36,039 nucleotides of DNA from Streptomyces shenzhenensis. GTDB lineage: Bacteria; Actinomycetota; Actinomycetes; Streptomycetales; Streptomycetaceae. The stretch spans positions 1-36,039 of the forward strand of contig NZ_PENI01000058.1 of the NCBI RefSeq assembly GCF_003688995.1, given 5' to 3'. Numbering within the stretch: the first letter of the stretch is position 1; each line of letters begins with the position of its first letter. Below the pieces are notes generated by a model that saw only the letters and a program-made list of their open reading frames with translations, was not told the DNA's origin and ran no database searches. Of the stretch, positions 17,101-24,115 are shown piece after piece. The translations under genes were made by a program, and so were the position numbers.

Positions 17101-17738
17101 CGGACCAGGTCCTCGACGCCTTCGGCGACCGGCTGCGCACCGGACCGGACCCGCGTGAGGCGCTGCGCACCCTCGCCGACCTGACGCCGCCCGGCCTCGC
17201 CCGCCGGGCCGCCGCGCTCGTCCGCGAGGCGGCGGCACTGCGGCCGGAGACCGCGGCACACCTGGCCGAGCACGTCGACCGCCGCCTCGACCACGGCCCG
17301 GCCGCCCGGACCGTACTCCTGCCCCTGGTGACGGCCCTGCTCGACGACGGCCCCGAACCGGTCCGGGCGGCCCTCGCCACCGTCCTCGCCGCCCCCGGCG
17401 CCCCGGCCTCCCGCCCGCTGCGCCGCGAACTCCTGGACTTCCTGCTCGCCCGGGAGCGTGACCCCGGCGTCCTGGACGCCCTGCTGCACGCGGCGGCGCA
17501 GAGCGGCGTCACCGGGGTCCGTGACCTCGTCCACCGCACCGGACTGCTGCTCATCCGCACCCCGGACGGCGCGACCCGCTTCGACCGCGGTCTGGTCGAT
17601 CTGGGCCGGCGGGTGCCGGGCTTCGCCGCGCTGATGGCCCGCTGGCTCACCGACACCCCGGAGGAGTGGGCCGCCGTGGTCGGCCCGAGCACGCGCCGGA
17701 TGCTCGGCAATCTGGCGGGCGTGCGCGTCCCCGCGTAA
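14112..17738 (+). CDS. Fusion of a Ser-less trypsin-like domain, a degenerate P-loop NTPase and a helical repeat region
   Basis: The product is 1208 residues. Residues about 54-210 resemble a trypsin-like protease: GTGFPADHHGTVVTSHEAV with His82, DLAL with Asp114, and GGGAAGGPVLD where GxSGGP is expected, so the nucleophile Ser is Ala194. Residues about 310-480 look like a STAND-type NTPase. The P-loop RAPGSGRTT (330-338) has Arg336 in place of Lys and lacks the first Gly, and the Walker B strand is PLLLLLDAPEE with Asp421. The remaining 700 residues are Ala/Leu/Arg-rich helices resembling HEAT-like repeats, as in sensor or scaffold proteins. No signal peptide or membrane helix is seen. The start is ATG at 14112 with GGGAGG upstream. 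The role is unknown; the neighbours are truB and ribF. Confidence 0.8.
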   Translation: MAVRGPRTGGSGRAADGAGRTREGARHKRDGTEGTDDADGRAPAQWAAGRPDASLVQIRDLAGRPRGTGFPADHHGTVVTSHEAVDGLARLVLHAGERTCVVTAAAVTPLPHLDLALVRAEGLGADPLPVTTRERIQTGSYVRIAAGGWREARVLGAAEATYTATDRFHLLDGALELAIGTAGRDALRLGGGAAGGPVLDARTGAVVAVLGTALRSDHRDAGFAVPLRRTAPGSARPGRTPGADPDPLADLLARNAATVPAYGADLNLAGVLEITATSLGQDGPPGALAGYADAVGSTGPGPVEPVQRDGVTRELTAFTEGDRAVLGLVRAPGSGRTTELAALAARRDRGPAPAPTLWLRGADLSAADGSVADAVRRALDRAARIVAATRSLRPGDLGDLTPERLARLAERAGRPLLLLLDAPEEMPPGLAHRLAEWTEGTAAWLRATGARLVVGCREEYWEDAGAEFPRESLYPPAPADGAPPPCVRLGDLTPAEARRARSRYAVPDGALTDRDARHPLTLRLLAEVRAALPAAPAAPPLDRHQVFSAHLDLMCLRVAQRLAAGSDLRGTAVRRLAARVSGRVHEAARRSLGPGQGELTRDAFDALFPWGPAPDRPGGGTGWASAVLAEGLLVPAGDGYRFAHEEFADWIQGMHLDLDEALHALVHRPCTPARPLPLAHHRVGPVVQALLLLARQQGPGQLASRLAELTRALDTGQDPGCWWAARLLAGALAGVPDATPYTHVLRLLADRIVTSRRTGRPVPAEFAPAFWTALPLPVADRLDLLRELVLADEPHAPGPRYLDAVAGLLTDTDTDTEFLADTGAAGAVQALVSRWFDDERAIPGMPRATVATAAQALLHTHRHPALDALVEVLADRAHRRADDLLAALAEDEPSAVCRAVHRWAHDDRPARRAAAVAHGLRAALHAGTDTDRDLLRQAARTLLDSPADTGLHGGALALLVHDPDTRARHLPQALRHFASGDPRLPPSALVPALATHPDQVLDAFGDRLRTGPDPREALRTLADLTPPGLARRAAALVREAAALRPETAAHLAEHVDRRLDHGPAARTVLLPLVTALLDDGPEPVRAALATVLAAPGAPASRPLRRELLDFLLARERDPGVLDALLHAAAQSGVTGVRDLVHRTGLLLIRTPDGATRFDRGLVDLGRRVPGFAALMARWLTDTPEEWAAVVGPSTRRMLGNLAGVRVPA

Positions 17739-17851
17739 CACGGGTTCCGTACGATCGGTGGTCCGGGCGGTCGCCCCGGGTGCGCGGTGTCGCGTGCGCC
17801 CGGTCACAGCCTCCCTACCGATGCGGGCCGGGGGCACCCGGCATGGCACCC

Positions 17852-17880
17852 TTAGACCTGCGTAAGCGGTCAGGTAGAAA
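17852..17880 (+). promoter_or_regulatory. Possible ribF promoter
   Basis: TTAGAC (17852-17857) and TAGAAA (17875-17880) are separated by 17 nt, 29 nt upstream of the ribF start. The -10 lacks the usual final T, so confidence is low. Confidence 0.3.
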
Positions 17881-17908
17881 ACGGACACGGGTTCGAGGAG
17901 CGGTCACA

Positions 17909-18856
17909 GTGCAGCGCTGGCGTGGCTTGGAGGACATCCCCCAGGACTGGGGGCGCAGCGTCGTCACCATCGGTTCCTACGACGGAGTCCACCGCGGCCA
18001 CCAGCTGATCATCCGGCACGCCGTGGACCGCGCCCGCGAACTGGGCATCCCGTCCGTCGTGGTGACCTTCGACCCGCACCCCAGCGAGGTCGTCCGCCCG
18101 GGCAGCCACCCCCCGCTGCTCGCCCCGCACCACCGCCGGGCCGAGCTGATGGCGGAGCTGGGCGTGGACGCGGTCCTGATCCTGCCGTTCACCACCGAGT
18201 TCTCGAAGCTGTCGCCCGCCGAGTTCGTCGTGAAGGTGCTGGTCGACAAGTTGCACGCCAGGGCGGTCGTCGAGGGCCCGAACTTCCGCTTCGGCCACCG
18301 GGCGGCCGGCAACGTCGAGTTCCTCACCGAGCAGGGCGAGATCTACGACTTCGAGGTCGAGGTCGTCGACCTGTATGTGACCGGCGCCGCGGGCGACGGC
18401 GAGCCGTTCTCCTCGACGCTCACCCGGCGCCTGGTCGCCGAGGGCGACGTCGCGGGCGCCCGGGAGATCCTGGGCCGCCCGCACCGCGTCGAGGGCGTGG
18501 TCGTCCGCGGCGCCCAGCGCGGTCGTGAACTGGGCTTCCCGACCGCCAACGTCGAGACCCTCCCGCACACCGCGATCCCGGCCGACGGCGTGTACGCCGG
18601 TTATCTGCACGCCCAGGGCGAGGTCATGCCGGCCGCGATCTCCGTCGGCACCAACCCGCAGTTCGACGGCACCGAGCGCACGGTGGAGGCGTACGCCATC
18701 GACCGGGTGGGCCTCGACCTGTACGGGCTGCATGTCGCCGTGGACTTCCTGGCGTACGTGCGCGGGCAGGCGAAGTTCGACTCGCTGGAGGCCCTGCTGG
18801 AGCAGATGGCCGACGACGTGAAGCGCTGCCGGGCACTGATCGCGGCGGACGCCTGA
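17909..18856 (+). CDS. ribF: Bifunctional riboflavin kinase/FAD synthetase RibF
   Basis: This 315-residue cytoplasmic enzyme makes FMN and then FAD from riboflavin. The N-terminal adenylyltransferase domain has VTIGSYDGVHRGHQ (19-32), the (H/G)xGH-type nucleotide site, followed by VVVTFDPHPSEVVRP and a GPNFRFGHRAAGN block. The C-terminal riboflavin kinase domain carries GRELGFPTAN at 205-214 and SVGTNPQFDGTERTVEAY. Length is normal. The start is GTG at 17909 because GAGGAG lies just upstream; the longer open frame adds low-quality sequence. In related genomes it lies in the truB-ribF-rpsO order; here 6.5 kb of other DNA separates ribF from rpsO. Confidence 0.96.
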   Translation: MQRWRGLEDIPQDWGRSVVTIGSYDGVHRGHQLIIRHAVDRARELGIPSVVVTFDPHPSEVVRPGSHPPLLAPHHRRAELMAELGVDAVLILPFTTEFSKLSPAEFVVKVLVDKLHARAVVEGPNFRFGHRAAGNVEFLTEQGEIYDFEVEVVDLYVTGAAGDGEPFSSTLTRRLVAEGDVAGAREILGRPHRVEGVVVRGAQRGRELGFPTANVETLPHTAIPADGVYAGYLHAQGEVMPAAISVGTNPQFDGTERTVEAYAIDRVGLDLYGLHVAVDFLAYVRGQAKFDSLEALLEQMADDVKRCRALIAADA

Positions 18857-18950
18857 GCGCTCCGCTGGACGGGCCGTGATACGCCGTCGGCCGGCTGCGG
18901 CGGCGTCGTGGCCGGCCGCGCAGTTCGGCGCGGGCCGGGGCGACGGCTTC

Positions 18951-19110
18951 GGGGCACGCCTGGGCTCGCATGCTCTCACGCTCGGTCTCGGCCATGGCGG
19001 CGAAGAAGCCGAAGAGGAACCGCCCAGGACCGCTGGGGTCGTGGCTGCCGGGCAGCGGGCCCGCCGGCATCTCCAGGACCAGGCCGTGGGCGGTGAGGTG
19101 GTCGGCCGGC
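18951..19110 (-). pseudogene. Fragment of a serine recombinase (resolvase)
   Basis: Read on the minus strand, about 50 codons give ADHLTAHGLVLEMPAGP, LPGSHDPSGPGRFLFGFF and AAMAETERESMRAQ. This is the end of the catalytic domain of large or TnpR-like serine recombinases (family pattern: GxLLFxxFAALAExERxxIRE). The N-terminal part with the catalytic Ser and the C-terminal DNA-binding part are missing, and the sequence on either side is unrelated. There is no start codon with a ribosome-binding site. It lies about 95 nt beyond the ribF stop and marks an old insertion. Confidence 0.75.
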
Positions 19111-19232
19111 GACGGCGCCCGAGCGGGATCGGCAGGGCGGGCAGGCGTGGCGCTCGGCGTCGTCGACGTCGCTTGCGGATGTGCTCTGAGGGTCCGTCAC
19201 GCAGGGTGTCCCGAGTATCGGCTGCGCTGTTC

Positions 19233-20021
19233 TTACGGCTTGTGCGCGGTGGTGAGGAAGTCCAGGACGAGGGGGCTGGCGTGGGTGCGGCACTCCTCGA
19301 AGTAGGCGTGCCGGGCGTCGGGGACCAGGTGCAGTCGGGCGTCGGGGATGCGGTCGGCGAGCAGGGGCGCGTTGGCGGTGGGGGTGAGCAGGTCGTCGCT
19401 TCCGTGGACGACCAGGGTGGGGGCGCTGATGTCCGGCAGGAGGTCCCAGGCGTTGTGCTGGTTGCTGGCCGCGAGGTGCCGGCGCCGGGCGTGGGCAGGC
19501 ATGCGAGGGTCGCCGAGGGTGTGGTGCGGGCCGGGATGGGAGGCGAGCCATCGAGGGGTGTACATCAGCTCCAGCAGGGCCTGTCGCGCGGCTTCGGGCT
19601 GAGGTCGCGTCAGGGCTCGGCGGACGTCGTTGCCGCGTTCGACGCTGTGCGGGCCGCCGAGTGAGGTGCAGCCGAGAACCAGGGCGCCTATCCGGTGGGG
19701 GTGGCGGGCCGCGATCTGCTGGGCCACTCGTCCGCCCATGGACGTGCCGTAGACGTCGGCCCGGTCGACGCCGAGTTCGTCGAGGACGGCGATGACGTCC
19801 TGGGCGAACAGTTCGGTGCTGTAGGGGGTGTCCGGCTTGTCGCTGTCGCCGGTGCCGCGGTAGTCGAGCGTGAGGGTGCTGCGAGCGGGATGGAAGTCGG
19901 CACGAACCGCATCCCACCAGTGGTGGCTGTTGGCCTGGCCCGCCAGCAGGACCAGCGGCGCCCCCTGGCCCCGGAGCTGGTAGGCGATGCGGGTTCCGTC
20001 CGGTGTCACGGCGTACGTCAT
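19233..20021 (-). CDS. Alpha/beta hydrolase
   Basis: This 262-residue cytoplasmic protein has the alpha/beta-hydrolase fold. The oxyanion strand is LVLLAGQANSHHWW (23-36), DYRGTGDSDKP follows, the nucleophile elbow GTSMGG has Ser94, and the acid/base pair is Asp in HGSDD (209 or 210) and His238 in PDARHAYFEE. All three catalytic residues are present, so it is likely active; the substrate (ester, lactone, epoxide or haloalkane) cannot be told. The start is ATG at 20021 with GAGGAAG five bases upstream; the open frame extends to 20123 without support. It sits alone on the minus strand among gene fragments, so it may have arrived with the mobile DNA. Confidence 0.88.
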   Translation of the reverse strand: MTYAVTPDGTRIAYQLRGQGAPLVLLAGQANSHHWWDAVRADFHPARSTLTLDYRGTGDSDKPDTPYSTELFAQDVIAVLDELGVDRADVYGTSMGGRVAQQIAARHPHRIGALVLGCTSLGGPHSVERGNDVRRALTRPQPEAARQALLELMYTPRWLASHPGPHHTLGDPRMPAHARRRHLAASNQHNAWDLLPDISAPTLVVHGSDDLLTPTANAPLLADRIPDARLHLVPDARHAYFEECRTHASPLVLDFLTTAHKP

Positions 20022-20219
20022 CGGCTTCCTCGCTCCCGTGCCGTCGGACAGAGTACCCGCGTGGCCCCGGGCCTGAGCGGACGGCGAAGCCGGGGCGATC
20101 GTTGCGGTGTGCTTCGTCGCCACCGGCCGTACCGGGCGACCTCATGGCTGCCGGTGCACAGGGCGGCAGCTGCCCTCGGGCGGTCGGGCCCGGCCTGGCC
20201 CTCAGACACCTGCTGCCAC

Positions 20220-20466
20220 CGCGGCGCCCAGTTCGGCAACCCCAAGGCGGGCGTGTTCGCCGTCTCGGTGCCAGTGCTGCGACCGCCCTCGCCGGGCGGG
20301 CGGTCGGAGACGGTGGTGAGCGCGATCCGTAGCGTCTTCACCCCGATGATCATCAGCACGATGCCGCCTGCGATCCGGAGCACCGCGTACGCGGTGGGGC
20401 TGGCCGGCAGAACGGCGGACAGCCCGGCCGCGGCGGTCGTGGACCACAGCAGGAAGCCGCTGGCAT
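20220..20466 (-). pseudogene. LysE/RhtB-type amino-acid exporter remnant, partly inverted
   Basis: On the minus strand, 20466 down to about 20283 reads ASGFLLWSTTAAAGLSAVL, PASPTAYAVLRIAGG, IVLMIIGVKTLR and SDRPPGEGG, the second and third membrane helices of a LysE-family exporter. The N-terminal 50 or so residues are gone. The next expected family block, RGAQFGNPKAGVFAVSV, is present but on the + strand at 20220-20272, so a small segment seems to have inverted. The C-terminal half is missing. A LysR-type remnant starts right beside it in the divergent orientation, the common LysE/LysR pairing. Confidence 0.55.
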
Positions 20467-20940
20467 GTGCTGGTGGATCCGGGACAGCTGCGGCTTCTCG
20501 CGTTGATCGAGCGGCACGGCTCCCTGACGGCGGCACTGTGGAGGAGGCATCGGACAGGGCCGAGGTGGAACTGGCCGCACTGCTCGGCCACCTCTCGCTC
20601 CGTCTGCGGATCGGGACGTTCCAGGCGGCTGCCCTGCACCTGCTGCCACCGGCCCTGACGACTCTGCGACACCGCCATCCGGACGCCGACGTCTCCGTCA
20701 TCGACGTGGTGTCCGGACGCGGAGCGGACGAGATCAGCGCGGGGCGCCTGGACGTGGCCATCGTCGCGTCCTGGGGCACGCCGCTCGCGCCGCCCCCGCA
20801 CGTACGGGCCCACTCGCTCCTGTTGGACCCGATGGTCGTGGTCCTCCCCGATGACCATCCACTGGCCACCGGGCAGCCCGCGGACACCGAACTTCACCTG
20901 GGGCTCGCGGACATGCTCATCGACCTCCTACGTGATGTCG
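20467..20940 (+). pseudogene. LysR-type regulator remnant
   Basis: The start (GTG at 20467) reads MLVDPGQLRLLALIERHGSLTAAL, the first helices of a LysR winged-helix domain. The recognition helix and linker are then missing (about 50 residues) and the frame changes. From about 20540 another frame reads AEVELAALLGHLS, LRLRIGTFQAAALHLLPPAL, DADVSVIDVVSGRGADEI and RLDVAIV...DPMVVVLPDDHPLA, a LysR substrate-binding domain. It stops being recognisable after LADMLIDLLRD near 20940. Internal deletion, frameshift and truncation make it non-functional. Confidence 0.75.
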
Positions 20941-20953
20941 CCCGCGACATCAC
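20932..20953. repeat. 10-bp perfect inverted repeat with 2-nt spacer
   Basis: GTGATGTCGC and GCGACATCAC flank CC. It lies exactly where the LysR remnant ends and the next minus-strand remnant stops, so it may mark a recombination junction or be a small operator or res-type site. Confidence 0.6.
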
Positions 20954-21055
20954 CGCTCCACCAGCTTCCTCAGCCGCTGAAGCTTGTTCACCTCTGCGCG
21001 CAAGCTCTCCAGCCCGGGCTCCCTCCAGTTCGGCGAAGAACGACTGGCCGCGCAA
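20950..21055 (-). pseudogene. C-terminally cut fragment, possibly from a Tn3-type transposase
   Basis: The minus-strand frame ending at a TGA (20950-20952) reads NWREPGLESLRAEVNKLQRLRKLVER. The WREPG..SL..EV.KL.R.R pattern recalls an N-terminal segment of Tn3-family transposases as I remember them, but the match is short. There is no start codon of its own, and it lies just downstream of the EspI-like gene. It could equally be the tail of an unrelated coiled-coil protein. Confidence 0.35.
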
Positions 21056-21058
21056 GGC

Positions 21059-24000
21059 CTACTGCTGGGGCGGCCCCTGCGGGGGCTGGGCCGGTGGCTG
21101 GCCCTGCTGCGGATATCCGGGCTGCGGGTACGGCTGCTGCGGATAGGGCGGCTGGGCCGTGGGCTGCGGATAGGGCTGGGCCTGCTGCGGGTACGGCTGC
21201 TGCCCCGGGATCTGCGGGTACGGCTGCCCCGGAGCCGGCTGGCCGGGAAGCGGCTGGCCCGGCAGCGGCGGGGCGGCCACCGGCGGCGGGTTGCCGTCGC
21301 TGGTCCACAGGCCGTGCGCCTGCTGGTGCCGGGTGAAGTCCTCGGCGACCATGGCGGCGAGGTTGAAGTACGCCTCGCGCACCTTCGGCCGCATCATGTC
21401 GAGGTCGACCTCGGCACCGGCGGCCAGATGCTCGTCGAAGGGCACCACGACCACGCCACGGCACCGGGTCTCGAAGTGCGCCACGATGTCATCGACCTTG
21501 ATCATCTTTCCGGTCTCGCGCACCCCGGAGATCACGGTGATGGACCGCGCGACCAGGTCGGCGTAGCCGTGCGCGGACAGCCAGTCCAGCGTGGTGCTGG
21601 CGCTGCTCGCGCCGTCAACGGACGGCGTCGAGACGATGATGAGCTGGTCGGCGAGGTCGAGCACCCCGCGCATCGCGCTGTACAGCAGGCCGGTGCCCGA
21701 GTCGGTGAGGATGACCGGGTACTGCCGTCCGAGCACGTCGATCGCGCGCCGGTAGTCCTCGTCGTTGAAGGTCGTGGACACGGCCGGGTCGACGTCGTTG
21801 GCGATGATCTCCAGGCCGGACGGCGCCTGCGAGGTGAAGCGCCGGATGTCCATGTACGAGTTGAGGTACGGGATTGCCTGGACGAGGTCGCGGATGGTCG
21901 CCCCGGTCTCGCGGCGCACCCGGCGGCCGAGCGTACCGGCGTCCGGGTTCGCGTCGATGGCGAGGATCTTGTCCTGCCGTTCGCTGGCGAGCGTGGCACC
22001 GAGCGCGGTCGTCGTGGTCGTCTTGCCCACGCCGCCCTTGAGGCTGATCACCGCGATCCGGTAGCAGGAGAGCACCGGGGTGCGGATCAGCTGCAACTTC
22101 CGCTGCCGCTCCGCCTCTTCCTTCTTCCCGCCGATCCTGAACCGGGAGGACGAGGCGGCCGGCCGGCCGCTCTTCGCCTTCTGCTTCTTGTTGTTGAGCA
22201 GCCGGTCGGAGGACAGCTCCACGGCCGCGGTGTAACCGAGCGGCGCCGCACCGGGGTTGGTCGGCTGCCGCTGGTCGTGCTGGACCGGCTGCGGCCAGGC
22301 GGTGCCCGCCCGGGGGTCGACGGGCTGCTGCGGCGCCTGCGGGGGCATGGCCTGCTGAGCCTGGACGGGGGGCTGCTGCTGCGGCACGCCGGCCTGCGGC
22401 TGTCCCGGTTGCGCCGGGGGCTGCGGGAAGCCGTAACCACCGGGCGGGGCAGGCGGGTTGGGGCCGGCGGGTGGCTGCGGGAAGCCATAACCGGTGGGCT
22501 GCCCGGTGGGTGCCGGAGCGGTGGCTGCCGGACCGTTCGGCGGCTGCGGGGCCGGGGCTCCGGGTTGCGGGAAGCCGTAGCCGCTCTGGGGGTGGGGCGG
22601 GGCGGGCTGGTGCCAGGCGGCGGGCGCGGGCTGCGGAGCCTGCGGCTGGAAGGCCGGCTGCTGCGGCGGCACGCCTGCCGGACCCTGGGCGCCGGCCGGC
22701 TGCGGGGGCGTCTGGCCGGGCACGGCCGGCGCCTGCTGTGGTGCCTGACCGGGGGCCGGCTGCTGCTGCGGTCCCGGCTGCACGGGCCACTGGGCGGCGG
22801 GCGCGGGCGAGGCGGGCTGGTACGAGGGCGGCAACGGCGGCACCCCGCCCTGCGGCCCCGACACGGGCGGCCAGACGGGCGGGGCGTCCTGCGGTGCGGG
22901 GGGTGCGACGTCCTGGGGCGCAGGGGGAGCGGGGGGTGCGACCGGGAACGCGTCCTGGGGCGCGGCCGGGGTCGGCGGTACCGCGTCCTGCGGTGCCGAG
23001 TCCTCGGCCTCCGCGATCTCCGGGGCTCCGTCGGTGTCCACGGCCTCATCGGTGTCCAGGGCCTTCACGACATCCGCGGATCCGGTTCCGTCGGCGTCGG
23101 CGTCCGCCGTCGTGGCGCGCGGAAGGAGCGGGTCCTCTTCCTCGGTCCCGCTCTCGTCCTCACCCTCGGAGGACGCGCTGCCGACAGCGGCGGCACCCTC
23201 GGACTCCGCGTCCACGGAGTCGTCGCGGTCGTCACCCGTGTCCTCGGCGTCGGCGTCGGCGCCCGGCTCGTCCGCGGTACCCTCGACGGCCTTCGTCTCC
23301 GACGCCGCCGTCGGCTCCTCCTCACCGGCACCCGATACGGGCTCAACGGCCTCGTCCGCCCCGGAGTCGACGCCGCCACCCGCGCTCTCCGTGGTCTCGG
23401 AGATCTCCCGCTTCAGCGCGACCGCGGAGAACCGCATCGTGGCGCCGCTCTCCAAGTCGCCGTTGTCCGGCTGCTCCTCCGCCTCGGCCACGGCCGGGGC
23501 GGGGGCCGCCGGCGACGCGGGATCGCTCTCCGGCCGCGACTGCGTCTGCTGCGGCTCGAACCCGCTGCCCACCGGCAGCTTCGGCACCGCGACGGGACTC
23601 CCGGTGGGCGGCGGGGGCGGAGCGAAGGGCGCCCCCGGCCCGGCCGCGGGCGCGGGCGGAGTGAACGGCGCGCCGGGCGCCGGAGCCGGTGGTGTGAAGG
23701 GCGCACCGGGCGCGGGCGGAGGCGGTGTGAACGGGGCTCCGGGCGCGGGCGTCGCGGGAGCCGACGCCCCGCCGGCCTGCGCGTGCGGCGGAGGAGTCAG
23801 CCCCGGAATCGGCGCACCGGGCGGGAACGGCGAACCCTGCCGCGGGAACGAGGAAGGAGACGTGCCGGACCCGGACGCCCCGCCCGGCCCGCCCGCCTGC
23901 TCCGAACTACCGGACGCCTCCGACGAACTGGACGTCCCGGAGGACCCGGGCGCCCCCGCCGCCCCTGCCGTGTCCGCCGCGTTCTGCGTGTACCAGGCGG

Positions 24001-24115
24001 GCGGTGCGTAGTCGATGGTGAATTCGCCGGTCGTCTCGATGGCCGACTCCGCGTCGGGCTGGTCATCGCCGGGTGTGGCCCAGCCCCCGCGGATCCCGTC
24101 CCGATCGCTGCTCAC
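21059..24115 (-). CDS. Pro-rich protein with MinD/ParA-type ATPase domain (EspI-like)
   Basis: The product is 1018 residues, starting at GTG 24115 with AGGAGGA upstream. Residues 1 to about 640 are low-complexity: acidic and Pro/Ala/Gln-rich with repeats such as PGAPFTPPAP. A basic linker (KKQKAKSGRPAASSSRFRIGGKKEEAERQRK) leads to a MinD/ParA-like ATPase at about 680-930, with the deviant Walker A KGGVGKT (693-699), ILAIDANPDAGTLGRR, VILTDSGTGLLYSAM and LIIVSTPSVDGASSAS. The last 80 residues are Pro/Gln repeats (PYPQ, PGQP). This layout matches EspI-type proteins linked to ESX/type VII secretion in actinobacteria. No signal peptide or membrane helix is seen. No ESX core gene is found nearby, so it appears orphaned. 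Confidence 0.85.
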   Translation of the reverse strand: MSSDRDGIRGGWATPGDDQPDAESAIETTGEFTIDYAPPAWYTQNAADTAGAAGAPGSSGTSSSSEASGSSEQAGGPGGASGSGTSPSSFPRQGSPFPPGAPIPGLTPPPHAQAGGASAPATPAPGAPFTPPPPAPGAPFTPPAPAPGAPFTPPAPAAGPGAPFAPPPPPTGSPVAVPKLPVGSGFEPQQTQSRPESDPASPAAPAPAVAEAEEQPDNGDLESGATMRFSAVALKREISETTESAGGGVDSGADEAVEPVSGAGEEEPTAASETKAVEGTADEPGADADAEDTGDDRDDSVDAESEGAAAVGSASSEGEDESGTEEEDPLLPRATTADADADGTGSADVVKALDTDEAVDTDGAPEIAEAEDSAPQDAVPPTPAAPQDAFPVAPPAPPAPQDVAPPAPQDAPPVWPPVSGPQGGVPPLPPSYQPASPAPAAQWPVQPGPQQQPAPGQAPQQAPAVPGQTPPQPAGAQGPAGVPPQQPAFQPQAPQPAPAAWHQPAPPHPQSGYGFPQPGAPAPQPPNGPAATAPAPTGQPTGYGFPQPPAGPNPPAPPGGYGFPQPPAQPGQPQAGVPQQQPPVQAQQAMPPQAPQQPVDPRAGTAWPQPVQHDQRQPTNPGAAPLGYTAAVELSSDRLLNNKKQKAKSGRPAASSSRFRIGGKKEEAERQRKLQLIRTPVLSCYRIAVISLKGGVGKTTTTTALGATLASERQDKILAIDANPDAGTLGRRVRRETGATIRDLVQAIPYLNSYMDIRRFTSQAPSGLEIIANDVDPAVSTTFNDEDYRRAIDVLGRQYPVILTDSGTGLLYSAMRGVLDLADQLIIVSTPSVDGASSASTTLDWLSAHGYADLVARSITVISGVRETGKMIKVDDIVAHFETRCRGVVVVPFDEHLAAGAEVDLDMMRPKVREAYFNLAAMVAEDFTRHQQAHGLWTSDGNPPPVAAPPLPGQPLPGQPAPGQPYPQIPGQQPYPQQAQPYPQPTAQPPYPQQPYPQPGYPQQGQPPAQPPQGPPQQ

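Noticed and set aside
14055..17888. A 1277-codon minus-strand frame and a 1047-codon + frame overlapping the protease/NTPase-like gene
   Set aside because: Both are Arg/Gly/Pro-rich shadows without motifs. The frame from 14112 has the recognisable domains and a ribosome-binding site.
18876..19664. A 262-codon + frame antisense to the alpha/beta hydrolase
   Set aside because: Val/Gly-rich shadow sequence without motifs; the minus-strand hydrolase has a full catalytic triad.
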